DNA from: Pseudomonas sp. QTF5
GTDB lineage: Bacteria; Pseudomonadota; Gammaproteobacteria; Pseudomonadales; Pseudomonadaceae
Direction of reading: 5' to 3'
Assembly (NCBI RefSeq): GCF_000512695.2
Contig: NZ_AZRW02000008.1
Span: 62,001 to 126,000, forward strand
DNA: 64,000 nucleotides
Position 1 is the stretch's first letter, and every line of letters starts with the position of its first letter. Under the pieces are notes generated by a model that searched no databases, was not told where the DNA came from, and saw only the letters and a list, made by a program, of their open reading frames with translations. This document shows, piece after piece, positions 54,008-62,346 of this stretch. Made by a program: the position numbers and the translations under genes.

Positions 54008-54637
54008 ATGGCAGGACTCTGGTTGTTTTTCATGGCGCTGGCGGTGGTGTACCTGTTGCCCGGCCCGGACATGATTCTGCTGTTGCAGACCGGCGCGCGT
54101 CAGGGCAAAGCCGCGGCGCTGGCCACTGCGTTGGGTTTGGGCATAGCGCGTGGTTGTCATGTGGCCTTGGCCGCGTTGGGTTTGGCGGCGCTGTTCAAGA
54201 CGGCGCCCTGGACTTTCGACGTGGTGCGCCTGGTCGGGGCCGCGTACCTGCTGTGGATCGGCATTCAGTGCCTGCGCACCACGATGCTGCCGAGCTTGAA
54301 CGGTACAGACGCAACGACTGAAAAACCGCATTGGCGCGAGGCGATCCAGCGCGGTTTGTTGACCAACCTGCTCAACCCCAAGGCGCTGCTGTTCTGCTCG
54401 GTGCTGCTGCCGCAGTTCATTGATCCGCACGCCGGGCCTGTGCTCGCGCAATTCGCAACGCTGGGCATGATGCTGGTGGGTGTAGGGTTGTTGTTCGACA
54501 GCGCCTACGCGCTGGTCGGCGCCGCACTGGGCCGCTGGCTGCAACGCAGTCCATCGGCCCAGCGGGTGCAGCAGTGGTTGTTCGGCAGCCTGCTGATCGG
54601 CTTCGCGGTGCGGCTGACTTTTGTACAACAGGCTTGA
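54008..54637 (+). CDS. LysE/RhtB-family amino-acid exporter
   Basis: A 209-residue inner-membrane protein with about six spans. Signature PGPDMILLLQTGARQGKAAA (residues ~20-39), GAAYLLWIGIQCLRTT and RGLLTNLLNPKALLFCSVLLPQF are typical of RhtB-type exporters of amino acids or homoserine lactone. Start taken at MAGLWLFFMAL with GGGGTG before it; an ATG at 53996 would add four residues. Probably controlled by the divergent Lrp regulator. Confidence 0.9.
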   Translation: MAGLWLFFMALAVVYLLPGPDMILLLQTGARQGKAAALATALGLGIARGCHVALAALGLAALFKTAPWTFDVVRLVGAAYLLWIGIQCLRTTMLPSLNGTDATTEKPHWREAIQRGLLTNLLNPKALLFCSVLLPQFIDPHAGPVLAQFATLGMMLVGVGLLFDSAYALVGAALGRWLQRSPSAQRVQQWLFGSLLIGFAVRLTFVQQA

Positions 54638-54640
54638 GGG

Positions 54641-55936
54641 TTATCGCGCTCTACGACGGCGGCGACTGATCAGTAACAGCGCCGCTGCCGTGATCGCCAC
54701 AATAGCGCCTACCTGCACCGGTTTCTTGTAGGGCCGCAGCATCGAACGCGTAGCATCGGTGGCCTGGGTGACATAACGTTTGCTGGCGTTTTCAAAGTCG
54801 GGATAAGGGCATTGGTGACCGAAGTTCTCCGCCCAATCCACGTACGGCCCTTCTTTTACATACCGTTGATAGAAGGCACTTTCTTCTTCAAGGCTGGTGT
54901 TCCACCCCGCCGCCGCACACAACACCGCCGCAAAAGCATGGCTGGTATGAGGCAGATTATCGGCTGCACGACTGGCCAAAGCCGTTGCGACATAACGATA
55001 GTGATAGCGCTCATCGGGTTGAGCGGCGCTGGCTTGCTGACGCAGGACTTCATCTTCAGCCACTAACGGGCCGACCTTTAGCTCACGGCTCTCAAGGCTG
55101 TAATTACCACCAAATGTGGCGTAATCCGGCGCCATTTCGTAGCCGAGAAGCTCCATCCCCCATTGGCGTGCCGTCGACGCGGCATTGAACAACGCCGCGG
55201 CACGTTTGGTCGGCCACCATGCCGCGTCCGCCTCCTGACGCAACTGCCCATACGCCTTGGCCTTGTTCTGCAGATCGACGTTGTCGAAGTAAGCCGGTGC
55301 TTCATCGTAGCGTTCTTCACGCAGCAGGCGCCGCCCGAGCAAATTGCGCAGGTTCGCGGCTACCGACAACGGCACATAATTGTCGCGATCCTGCTGGCTG
55401 AGCGGCGGCGGTGCGGGCACCTGAGTGTCGACGTACTGCTTGAGTTCATCGAGGGTCAGCACCCGCTCGGCAACGGTGGCCGCGTCGTACCAGTAAATGT
55501 TTTGACTGCGATAGAGCTGATCAAAGGCTTGCAGATAATCGCCGCGTTGCAGGGCCAGGATCGCGCTTTCGCCATCGACCCGGCACTTGGGCTGCACCGT
55601 TTCGTAATCCCAGTCTGGGGTCCGTCGTTCACCCCAAGACTCGTTCTGCGGGAAGGCCTGGGCCGCCTTGGCATAGGCCGCCGCAGCAGCGCTTTTGTCG
55701 CCATCACGCAACGCCAGTTTCGCCCGCAGCCACCACGCGAGGCCGCCGTCACCGGCCTGTTCAAGGAAGGCTTTGGCACTGGCGTAATCGCCCTGCTGAT
55801 AATTCATCGCCGCTAGGCGATCCGCGTTATCCAGGCTGCCACGGGTGCTGTTTTGCAGCAGCTTGATCAGTTTTTGTTCGCTTGGCGGCTGATCACCGAA
55901 TGACCAGCCCAGTCGACTGATCAACGACGCCGTCAC
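54641..55936 (-). CDS. TPR-like periplasmic protein, C-terminal part (frameshifted)
   Basis: 431 codons open from a GTG, without a signal peptide or ribosome site. TPR-like helices (LAAMNYQQGDYASAKAFLEQ, LALRDGDKSAAAAAYAKAAQ) run through most of it and it ends in a membrane span plus arginines (VGAIVAITAAALLLISRRRR). A C-terminal anchor without an export signal makes little sense alone; with the 55893-56774 part it forms one protein of about 705 residues with signal peptide, TPR domain and anchor. One extra C (minus strand, 55939/55940) breaks the frame: without it the joint reads GKAVQQLVTASLISRLGW. Confidence 0.75.
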   Translation of the reverse strand: MTASLISRLGWSFGDQPPSEQKLIKLLQNSTRGSLDNADRLAAMNYQQGDYASAKAFLEQAGDGGLAWWLRAKLALRDGDKSAAAAAYAKAAQAFPQNESWGERRTPDWDYETVQPKCRVDGESAILALQRGDYLQAFDQLYRSQNIYWYDAATVAERVLTLDELKQYVDTQVPAPPPLSQQDRDNYVPLSVAANLRNLLGRRLLREERYDEAPAYFDNVDLQNKAKAYGQLRQEADAAWWPTKRAAALFNAASTARQWGMELLGYEMAPDYATFGGNYSLESRELKVGPLVAEDEVLRQQASAAQPDERYHYRYVATALASRAADNLPHTSHAFAAVLCAAAGWNTSLEEESAFYQRYVKEGPYVDWAENFGHQCPYPDFENASKRYVTQATDATRSMLRPYKKPVQVGAIVAITAAALLLISRRRRRAR

Positions 55937-56774
55937 CAGGTTGCTGCACCGCTTTGCCCTTGAGCAACACGGCCAGTTGATCGTCGGGCATTGTCATCAG
56001 ATCGGCCATCAACAACTTCAACGAGCTGTAGCCCACCGCCGAACCGTGGAGGTTCTGCGTCGCGTAGAGTTCGATGGCGCTATCCCAATCACCCGCAGTG
56101 CGGGCTACTCGCGCTTCTTCGCCGAGGCTGGCGACACCCAGCTCCAACGGGTCGCTGAAGCCGTCGATGCTCAATTGACGAGTCTGCTCGAAGGCTTTTC
56201 GAGATTGAGCCAACAGGTCGGGACCCGCGCCCGCCTCAGAACTCATGGCAAACAGTGCCCGGCCCAATGAGTAAGCCGCCCAGGTACTGCGCAACGCACG
56301 TTGATCCGCCGGCAGCGCCAGCACTTTCTGAAAATACTCGGTGGCCAAGCCATGGTCACCCGCGTTGAACGCCGCAGCGCCCGCCAGATAGAACATGTGC
56401 TCGGTGGGCAGACTCGCGCCTTGCTCTTCAACCTGACGGGCATCGGTCAGGCTGCGCAGCTGTTGCACCAGCGCTTGCTGCTCAGGCGTCAGACCGGCCT
56501 GTTCGGCGCTGTTCCGCTGACCCGCGTAATCCGGCGCATCGCCGTAACCGTCCCCCGGAATGTTGGTGGCTGCGGTGACATTTTTCAGTCCCGCGATGGC
56601 ACGCCCGAGGCGACTGATCTCAAAGTTGAAGTTGCCTTCCGGCAGTTCCGCCAGCGACTGGCCACGGTTGTCCAGCAGGCGCATGGGGAAGTCCGGCCCG
56701 CAGGCCAGCGCCGAACCCAACGGCAGGCTGAGGCTCAGGCAAAGCACATGGCGGGGCCAGTTACGGTTGAACAT
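55893..56774 (-). CDS. TPR-like periplasmic protein, N-terminal part (frameshifted)
   Basis: 293 residues as read. A signal peptide (MFNRNWPRHVLCLSLSLPLG, cleavage near ALACG), then ACGPDFPMRLLDNRGQSLAE, ELPEGNFNFEISRLGRAI and TPR-like helices (AGAAAFNAGDHGLATEYFQK). Ribosome site AAGGAGG. After GKAVQQP the frame runs into 14 random-looking residues and stops, while the other frame continues the helical repeats. The family is of unknown function and I know only hypothetical Pseudomonas homologues. Confidence 0.75.
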   Translation of the reverse strand: MFNRNWPRHVLCLSLSLPLGSALACGPDFPMRLLDNRGQSLAELPEGNFNFEISRLGRAIAGLKNVTAATNIPGDGYGDAPDYAGQRNSAEQAGLTPEQQALVQQLRSLTDARQVEEQGASLPTEHMFYLAGAAAFNAGDHGLATEYFQKVLALPADQRALRSTWAAYSLGRALFAMSSEAGAGPDLLAQSRKAFEQTRQLSIDGFSDPLELGVASLGEEARVARTAGDWDSAIELYATQNLHGSAVGYSSLKLLMADLMTMPDDQLAVLLKGKAVQQPGDGVVDQSTGLVIR

Positions 56775-57954
56775 TCGAACCTCCTTGATCAATATTTGCG
56801 CAGCGTGCCCAACCGATGGCGCGCTGCCCGCCGGCCGGTATTCGACCCTCGCGCAGGCGGGTGAAGGTAAGCAGATCCGGGCGCTGTTGCAACGCATAAC
56901 CGGCCAATGCATCGGCGCCATCGCAGCCCTGCACCGCCAGCGTCAGGCGTTCGGGCCAGGCAGTGTCGAGATTGCCTTGATTGCTGACGATGATGTCGTA
57001 GAGGCCGTCTTGCGCCGAGAGCTTCAACCCCATACGACTGTCGAGCGTATCGCCACGCGCCACAGCGATTAGCGTCGTCAGGCTCCAGGCCCTGCGATCA
57101 TTGGCCAGCGGCAGGCGAAACCAGATCAGCCCGGCCAGATGAGCCGGAGGATCGGCGCGCAACTCGGCGCCGAGTTTGCTCAGTTGCAGCGGATCCGCCA
57201 GCAACTCCCGGCGATCGCCACCCTGGTCGATAGACACTTCGCTCTCCACGACCGGCGCGCCACCGGCCCCCGGCAACAACGCCACGCCATAAGCCGGCAG
57301 CGCCAGATAAAATGGTTTCGAGGTAATGCGGCTCCAGGCCTTGGCCCACTGCCGTGCCTGATGCGGGTCGAACAGCCCACGCCGTGGATCGCTCACCGCG
57401 TGCACCTGCAACACGCTGCTGTCGACCGTCGCCAGCAACGCCGGCAATTCAGGGCTGTCGAGCCAGGCCGGCAACGCGGTGATGCTCAGTGGCAAGGAGG
57501 CCGGCAGAACGGCGCGCAAATGCGAGAGGAATTCGCCGTAGGCCGGTAGCCGGGCGTTGCCCGCATCGTGGTCGATTTCCACGCCGGAGACGATCAGCCC
57601 CTGCCCTTGCCAATCGCTGAGCACCTGCTGGATGTGCGCCGTGACCTCGTCCTGATCCAGCCCCTTGAGCTGGCCATCCAGACGAATCACTGCAATCAAC
57701 GGCCGGCCATCACGCTTGAGCAACGCCGGATCGATCCGCGCCCTGCTCCAGCCGGCCTGCGGGAATGCCTGCAAGGCCAGCACGCGCAAGGTCGAGAAAT
57801 CGGCGCGGCTGTCGCGCAGCGCGGCGTCATGGGCCGACGTCCATTGCCGTTGCCATACATAGAGTTGCTGATCGAGCGGCGGCGCGTCCGGTCGCTCGCA
57901 ACCGTTAAGCAACACCGCTGCCAGCAAAACGATCAAGCGTGTGAAAAACACCAT
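56761..57954 (-). CDS. DUF3142 lipoprotein
   Basis: 397 residues with a lipoprotein signal (LIVLLAAVLLNGC, lipobox LLNGC; Cys ~19), so membrane-anchored in the periplasm. The body is a DUF3142 (glycoside-hydrolase-like TIM barrel) with QLYVWQRQWTSAHDAAL, GVEIDHDAGNARLPAYGEFL (an acidic D/E-rich strand end typical of such barrels), and ITSKPFYLALPAYGVAL. Activity unknown. Its 3' end overlaps the start of the TPR-like gene by 14 bases, so the two are one operon and probably function together at the envelope. Confidence 0.85.
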   Translation of the reverse strand: MVFFTRLIVLLAAVLLNGCERPDAPPLDQQLYVWQRQWTSAHDAALRDSRADFSTLRVLALQAFPQAGWSRARIDPALLKRDGRPLIAVIRLDGQLKGLDQDEVTAHIQQVLSDWQGQGLIVSGVEIDHDAGNARLPAYGEFLSHLRAVLPASLPLSITALPAWLDSPELPALLATVDSSVLQVHAVSDPRRGLFDPHQARQWAKAWSRITSKPFYLALPAYGVALLPGAGGAPVVESEVSIDQGGDRRELLADPLQLSKLGAELRADPPAHLAGLIWFRLPLANDRRAWSLTTLIAVARGDTLDSRMGLKLSAQDGLYDIIVSNQGNLDTAWPERLTLAVQGCDGADALAGYALQQRPDLLTFTRLREGRIPAGGQRAIGWARCANIDQGGSNVQP

Positions 57955-57977
57955 GAAAAACCTTATCCCTGAAATAC

Positions 57978-58160
57978 AAAAAGGGCCTCTGAAGGCCAAT
58001 GCCTGTCAGTTAAGGTGCGGAACCTGTGGGAGCGGGCTTGCTCGCGAAGACGGCGGCACAGTCAACATCGATGTCGCCTGACATACCGCTTTCGCGAGCA
58101 AGCCCGCTCCCACATGGGTTGCGCTTAACTGACTGGCATTAGCCTCTGAAGGCCCTTTGT
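57978..58160. repeat. Long inverted repeat enclosing a REP pair; possible terminator
   Basis: Left arm about 57978-58014 (GGGCCTCTGAAGGCC, AATGCC, GTCAGTTAAG) and right arm about 58124-58160 (CTTAACTGAC, GGCATT, GCCTCTGAAGGCCC) pair over some 35 bases with few mismatches. Between them sits the REP pair 58025-58114. Each arm also contains its own small hairpin GGCCT/AGGCC. It lies directly after the stop of the polysaccharide-modification operon and should end its transcript. Confidence 0.7.
58025..58114. repeat. REP pair (BIME), same as at 1-88
   Basis: Identical to 1-88 in both arms and in the spacer, apart from one C in the right arm. All other REP pairs in the window have different spacers. 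Confidence 0.9.
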
Positions 58161-58176
58161 CACTCTGCTCGTTACC

Positions 58177-59007
58177 CTACTCAGCCATTGGCTTGCGGGC
58201 AATGATCACCTGACTTTTCGCAACAACTGCATCTAGTGCCTGTTTGATCTGCGCGCCCCGTGGCGAGGACAGAACGGCCTGCCAGGTGTCGGCCCAATGG
58301 TTGAGCAACGGATGGTCAGCGTTGCTGAAATCGACCTTGGCTTCCCAGAACAACAGCATCCACATCGACCAATAGAACCCGTACTGGCTGTGGCTGATGA
58401 CTTCCAGGCCGGCGTCACTGACCATCGCCTTGAACTGCTCCTCGCTGATGATGCGAATGTGGTTGGGCTTCTGGAAATACTCTGGCGCGGCGATGTCTTT
58501 TTGCAGGTCTTCGGAACTCGGGTGCGGAACGCTGAGCAAATACAGCGCCCCTGGCTTGCCGACCCGCACCAGCTCGGCGAGGAACTGCGCTGGATCGTCG
58601 ACGTGTTCAATGACTTCGGTGGACACCACCCGGGTCGCGGTCGCGTCGGCAATCGGCAGCGGATTACAGTCCGTGACGTGACACTCGACGCCCCGCGCCG
58701 GCGTGTCGCTCAGGCGCTGACGAGTCGCTTCGACCTTGGCGGCGTCGATGTCGGCGATGATGATCTTCGCCCCGCGCATGCCGCAGAAATGCACGTTGCC
58801 GCCGTCACCACAGCCCACATCCAGCAGCGTGTCCTCGGGGCTGACCGGGAAACCGGTGAACAGCTCGCCGGTTTGCTGGTTGAACCAGCCGCTGAGCATC
58901 GCGTCGTGCAGGCCGAGCATGTACGGGTCGACCTTGTCCGGGGCCGAGGGTACTGGCGTCGCGGCAGCGGGCGTACCCGTCGTGAGTTTCTTCAAAAGGC
59001 TCAGCAT
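58177..59007 (-). CDS. SAM-dependent methyltransferase, polysaccharide cluster
   Basis: 276 residues, class I Rossmann methyltransferase: motif I TLLDVGCGDGGNVHFCG (~residue 60), acidic IIIADIDAAKVEATRQ, motif IV region VVSTEVIEHVDDPAQFLAEL. The N-terminal DPYMLGLHDAMLSGWFNQQT recurs in the second methyltransferase of the operon (60152-61045), so the two are paralogues. Last gene of the five-gene unit; it overlaps the acyltransferase gene by seven bases. It probably methylates a sugar of surface polysaccharide. The order matches PA5455-PA5459 beside the A-band antigen genes of P. aeruginosa, from memory. Confidence 0.88.
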   Translation of the reverse strand: MLSLLKKLTTGTPAAATPVPSAPDKVDPYMLGLHDAMLSGWFNQQTGELFTGFPVSPEDTLLDVGCGDGGNVHFCGMRGAKIIIADIDAAKVEATRQRLSDTPARGVECHVTDCNPLPIADATATRVVSTEVIEHVDDPAQFLAELVRVGKPGALYLLSVPHPSSEDLQKDIAAPEYFQKPNHIRIISEEQFKAMVSDAGLEVISHSQYGFYWSMWMLLFWEAKVDFSNADHPLLNHWADTWQAVLSSPRGAQIKQALDAVVAKSQVIIARKPMAE

Positions 59008-60155
59008 GAGGTGGCTCCAGAGGATGGAAGGGCTGATCGGGACATACGCAAGCGTTGCACCAGATGGGCACCCCGGTTGCGCATGGGCAGCTCGATGAAT
59101 CGATAGTTGAGTTCGCTCAGCAGCACGATCAGGGTTATGGCGCAAAACAGCGCCAGTGCCGGCTGCATCGCCACGTCTTGCGAACCGGCAGGCGCGAAAC
59201 GAAACCAGCCTTCGCGCACAGCAAAAAACGTCGGAATGTGTATCAGGTAAATCCCGTAGGAACGAGCGCCCAACCAGACCAGTATTTGCTTGAACTTGCC
59301 CTTGGGCAGCAGGTAATCGCGATTGTAGGAAGCGATGCAGACCAGCGCCGCACACAACATCGCAATCGCCCCGATTCGATAGTTCGCCACATTGAACGGT
59401 GCGCTCGCCAGGACGCTCAATGCAGCCCCCAGGCCGATCAGTATCAACGGGCCTGACCAACGACGGCGCAACCACCGTGGCTCCCAGGTCAGATAGCTCG
59501 GCCTTGAGCTCCACATCGCCAGCAACACGCCCAACGCCAGGGCATCGGTCCTGATGCTCATCAACAAGGCTGAGCGCCAGGTGAACAATTGCACGGCAAC
59601 CAAGGCCAGCAACACCCACACCAGACGCTTGCGGCAGACGAGGATCAGTAACGGCAGTAACAGGTAGAACTGCTCTTCAAGGGACAGGCTCCAGTAGACG
59701 AAACTGGCGCCGTATTCGAAGCGCATGAAGCTTTCGGCAAAGCGGAAATTGGCAAACTGCAGAAAGCCCGCCAGCGTCGCCTGCAGATTGGCCTGCACCG
59801 TGCCAAAGGCGCCCGAATGATTGAAAAACAGTACGCCCGACAACATCAGCAGCAACCATAACCACGCGGATGGCAACAGACGAAAGGCCCGGCGAATCCA
59901 GAAATCGCGGGTTTCCTGCCAGAAGGCCTGCGGTGTCTGGCAACCACGCAGCAGCGGAATCAAGCCTCGAGCGATGACAAAACCGGAGATGACGAAAAAC
60001 AGGTCCACGCCCCACCAGAATTGCCCGTGGTCCACACCCGACTCAAAGTCTGGAAGCCCCCCCGGAAACGGCATGGTTTGCAGGTGATGCACCAGTACGC
60101 CGAGCACGGCGACCCCGCGCAACAACTCGATGTCGAGAATCCGTCGACTATTCAT
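59001..60155 (-). CDS. Acyltransferase, OafA/YrhL family
   Basis: A 384-residue integral membrane acyltransferase of family 3, with about ten spans. The signature is at the N-terminus: DIELLRGVAVLGVLVHHL (catalytic-type His ~23), then VDLFFVISGFVIARGL and YWSLSLEEQFYLLLPLLILV (~175). Such enzymes O-acetylate sugars of LPS or exopolysaccharide on the periplasmic face. Coupled by ATGA to the upstream methyltransferase. Acts as part of the antigen-decorating operon. Confidence 0.92.
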   Translation of the reverse strand: MNSRRILDIELLRGVAVLGVLVHHLQTMPFPGGLPDFESGVDHGQFWWGVDLFFVISGFVIARGLIPLLRGCQTPQAFWQETRDFWIRRAFRLLPSAWLWLLLMLSGVLFFNHSGAFGTVQANLQATLAGFLQFANFRFAESFMRFEYGASFVYWSLSLEEQFYLLLPLLILVCRKRLVWVLLALVAVQLFTWRSALLMSIRTDALALGVLLAMWSSRPSYLTWEPRWLRRRWSGPLILIGLGAALSVLASAPFNVANYRIGAIAMLCAALVCIASYNRDYLLPKGKFKQILVWLGARSYGIYLIHIPTFFAVREGWFRFAPAGSQDVAMQPALALFCAITLIVLLSELNYRFIELPMRNRGAHLVQRLRMSRSALPSSGATSC

Positions 60156-61045
60156 GGCAGCGTCCCGGCCTTTGAGCCGGGCGTCATCGGTTTGCGTGCA
60201 ATGATCACCTGGCTCTTGGGCATGAACTGATCGAGCATCTGCTTGATCGCCAGCCCATTGGGTTGCGCCAGCAGGTCTTGCCAGGTTTTCGCCCAGCTCT
60301 CCATCAGCGGCGGATACGGCGCCTGAATCCGGTCACGCACCGCGCCGCCCAGGTCGCGCCCGGCCGCGCGCTCGCTGGCCCAGAAGAAGATCATGCCCAT
60401 CACCCAGAAAAACCCGCTGGCCTGCCGATGCTCGATCACCAGACCGGCGTCCTCCACCAGCGCGGCGAAGCGTTCCGGGGTAAAAATCTGTACGTGATTG
60501 GGCGATTGGAAATAACTGTCCGGGGCGATTCCCTGTTGCAAATGCTCGCCTACCGGCGCCGGCACGCTCAGCAGATACTGCGCACCCGGACGGCCCATGC
60601 GCACCAACTCGGCCATGAACGGCTCGGGCTGATCGATGTGTTCGAGCACTTCCATGCACACGACTTTGCTCGCGCAGCCATCGGCCAGCGGCAACGGCAG
60701 GCTATTGCTGACCAGCCCCAGGCTTGGCTTGTCCGTCTGCGCTTCCACTTGCCGGATCAGATCACGGACTTTGTCGTGTTCACTGTCAGTGAAAATCACT
60801 GAGGCGCCCTGACGCACCGCAAACAACGTCGCAACGCCCTCACCGCAACCGACATCCAGCAAAGTGTCGTCCGCGGTGATCGCAAAGCCCTTGAGCAATT
60901 CTCCGCTGTCGTTCAAAAACCAGCCATCGAGGATGGCGTCATGCAAGCCGACATCGCGCGGTGACACGCTGCCTTGCGCAACCGGTGCAGGCACAGGTTT
61001 GGGCTGCGCCACTGGACGCAGCCGCCTCATCAATGCGCGGATCAT
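60152..61045 (-). CDS. SAM-dependent methyltransferase, polysaccharide cluster (paralogue)
   Basis: 297 residues. TLLDVGCGEGVATLFAVRQG (~residue 60) binds SAM; VVCMEVLEHIDQPEPFMAEL parallels the EVIEHVDDP segment of the 58177 gene. A basic N-terminus (MIRALMRRLRPV) precedes the shared LHDAILDGWF motif. Start overlaps the glycosyltransferase gene by ATGA. Likely methylates a second position or sugar, or acts in a complex with its paralogue. Confidence 0.88.
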   Translation of the reverse strand: MIRALMRRLRPVAQPKPVPAPVAQGSVSPRDVGLHDAILDGWFLNDSGELLKGFAITADDTLLDVGCGEGVATLFAVRQGASVIFTDSEHDKVRDLIRQVEAQTDKPSLGLVSNSLPLPLADGCASKVVCMEVLEHIDQPEPFMAELVRMGRPGAQYLLSVPAPVGEHLQQGIAPDSYFQSPNHVQIFTPERFAALVEDAGLVIEHRQASGFFWVMGMIFFWASERAAGRDLGGAVRDRIQAPYPPLMESWAKTWQDLLAQPNGLAIKQMLDQFMPKSQVIIARKPMTPGSKAGTLP

Positions 61046-62346
61046 GCCTTGGGGGTTTCCACGGCAGATGTAGCGCGGGTTTCGAACAGTCGGGCAAGAA
61101 ACTCTTTCAGACGCTGTTCAGCGGTCGTCTGGCTGCAGAAGGTTTGCAGGCTGGCCACCGCATGGGTGGACATCCTTGCATAGCGTTCCGGATCGTCTTT
61201 GGCCACGTCATAGCTGGCCCGATAGGCCGTGCATAACGAGGCCCAGTTGGTGATGTAACGCAGGGTGCGAAACGCCTTGCGCGGGTCGTGGGGCCAGGCC
61301 GTCAGCTCATCCGTGGAGTCGATGAGGAAAGCATTGTCCGCGTCCAGATAATCGATCATCGCCGTGGTGCGCGGCGCCACTGCCGGCTTGCCGCATGACA
61401 TGAACTCCATCAGCGGCAGGCACTGGCCTTCGCCATAGGACGTATTCACCACGTAACTCGTGGCCTGCACCAGCCGCTCGTAATCCGCATCCGCGAGGTA
61501 GCCGTAAATCAGCACGATGCGGCAGCGGTAGGACTGGTTTTTGTACAAGTGATGAAGGATATCGGTCAGCGCTTCTTCAGCATCGTGGTGCGTCAGTTTG
61601 AGCACCAGCGTGGCGTCTTCCACCTCGCGGAAGGTCACGCAAAAGGCACTCAGCATGTCTTCCCAATTCTTGCGCCCGTCGCCGGGGTTGAACACCGAGG
61701 TGTAGATCACACCGTCGAGCACCAGCTCTTGTTCACGGGCGGGCGCCTGAAAGTCGATGCCCTTGCCGGCACGCAAATGCGCAGGACCAAAGGCCCGCAG
61801 ATCAAGTTGACGACTGTCGGCCAGCAAGCCTTTGATCTTCAATCGCACCTGGCGGGCCAATGGCTGACGCTGCAATTGCGCACCGCGTTCGGCAAAACGA
61901 TCCCACACCGGTGCCGGCACCGCGACAATCGGATAGTCGGCGCCCATGGCTTCGCGAACGGCATTAACGGTGTAATTGGAATGGGTAATCGCCGCACCGC
62001 TCGCGCGCAATACCGTGCGCCAGTCATTACGCGGTTCACCGGCGAACGGCTCATTGGGAATGGTGCTGAATTCCCATGCAAACACCGCCAGGGTCGGACA
62101 GGCAAAATGCACCGGCGTGCGATGCGGCGGCGAGAACGACAGGAACACGCAGTCTTCGCCACGGGACAGACAGTCGAGGTACAGGGCGTCGACTTCGGTC
62201 TGCGGATCGCTGACCTCCACTACCCGCCCCAGTCGCTCCAGCACCGGCCGATACTCTTTGAGCACGAAGTAGTAGCTGTATTCCGAACGGCCCAGGTTCT
62301 GGGCAATGGTGCGCTGGTTGGTTTCCGAATGAATGATGATCAGCAT
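61042..62346 (-). CDS. Glycosyltransferase, GT4-like (A)
   Basis: 434 residues. The N-terminal domain has SEYSYYFVLKEYRPVLERLG and TPVHFACPTLAVFAWEF; the C-terminal GT-B domain has TSVFNPGDGRKNWEDMLSAF, YGYLADADYERLVQATSYVV and the donor-binding GEGQCLPLMEFMSCGKPAVA (E-x7-E). It overlaps the upstream gene (62340-63905), with which it shares the whole framework, so the two arose by tandem duplication. It should transfer a nucleotide-sugar-derived residue onto a surface polysaccharide in the cytoplasm. Confidence 0.9.
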   Translation of the reverse strand: MLIIIHSETNQRTIAQNLGRSEYSYYFVLKEYRPVLERLGRVVEVSDPQTEVDALYLDCLSRGEDCVFLSFSPPHRTPVHFACPTLAVFAWEFSTIPNEPFAGEPRNDWRTVLRASGAAITHSNYTVNAVREAMGADYPIVAVPAPVWDRFAERGAQLQRQPLARQVRLKIKGLLADSRQLDLRAFGPAHLRAGKGIDFQAPAREQELVLDGVIYTSVFNPGDGRKNWEDMLSAFCVTFREVEDATLVLKLTHHDAEEALTDILHHLYKNQSYRCRIVLIYGYLADADYERLVQATSYVVNTSYGEGQCLPLMEFMSCGKPAVAPRTTAMIDYLDADNAFLIDSTDELTAWPHDPRKAFRTLRYITNWASLCTAYRASYDVAKDDPERYARMSTHAVASLQTFCSQTTAEQRLKEFLARLFETRATSAVETPKA

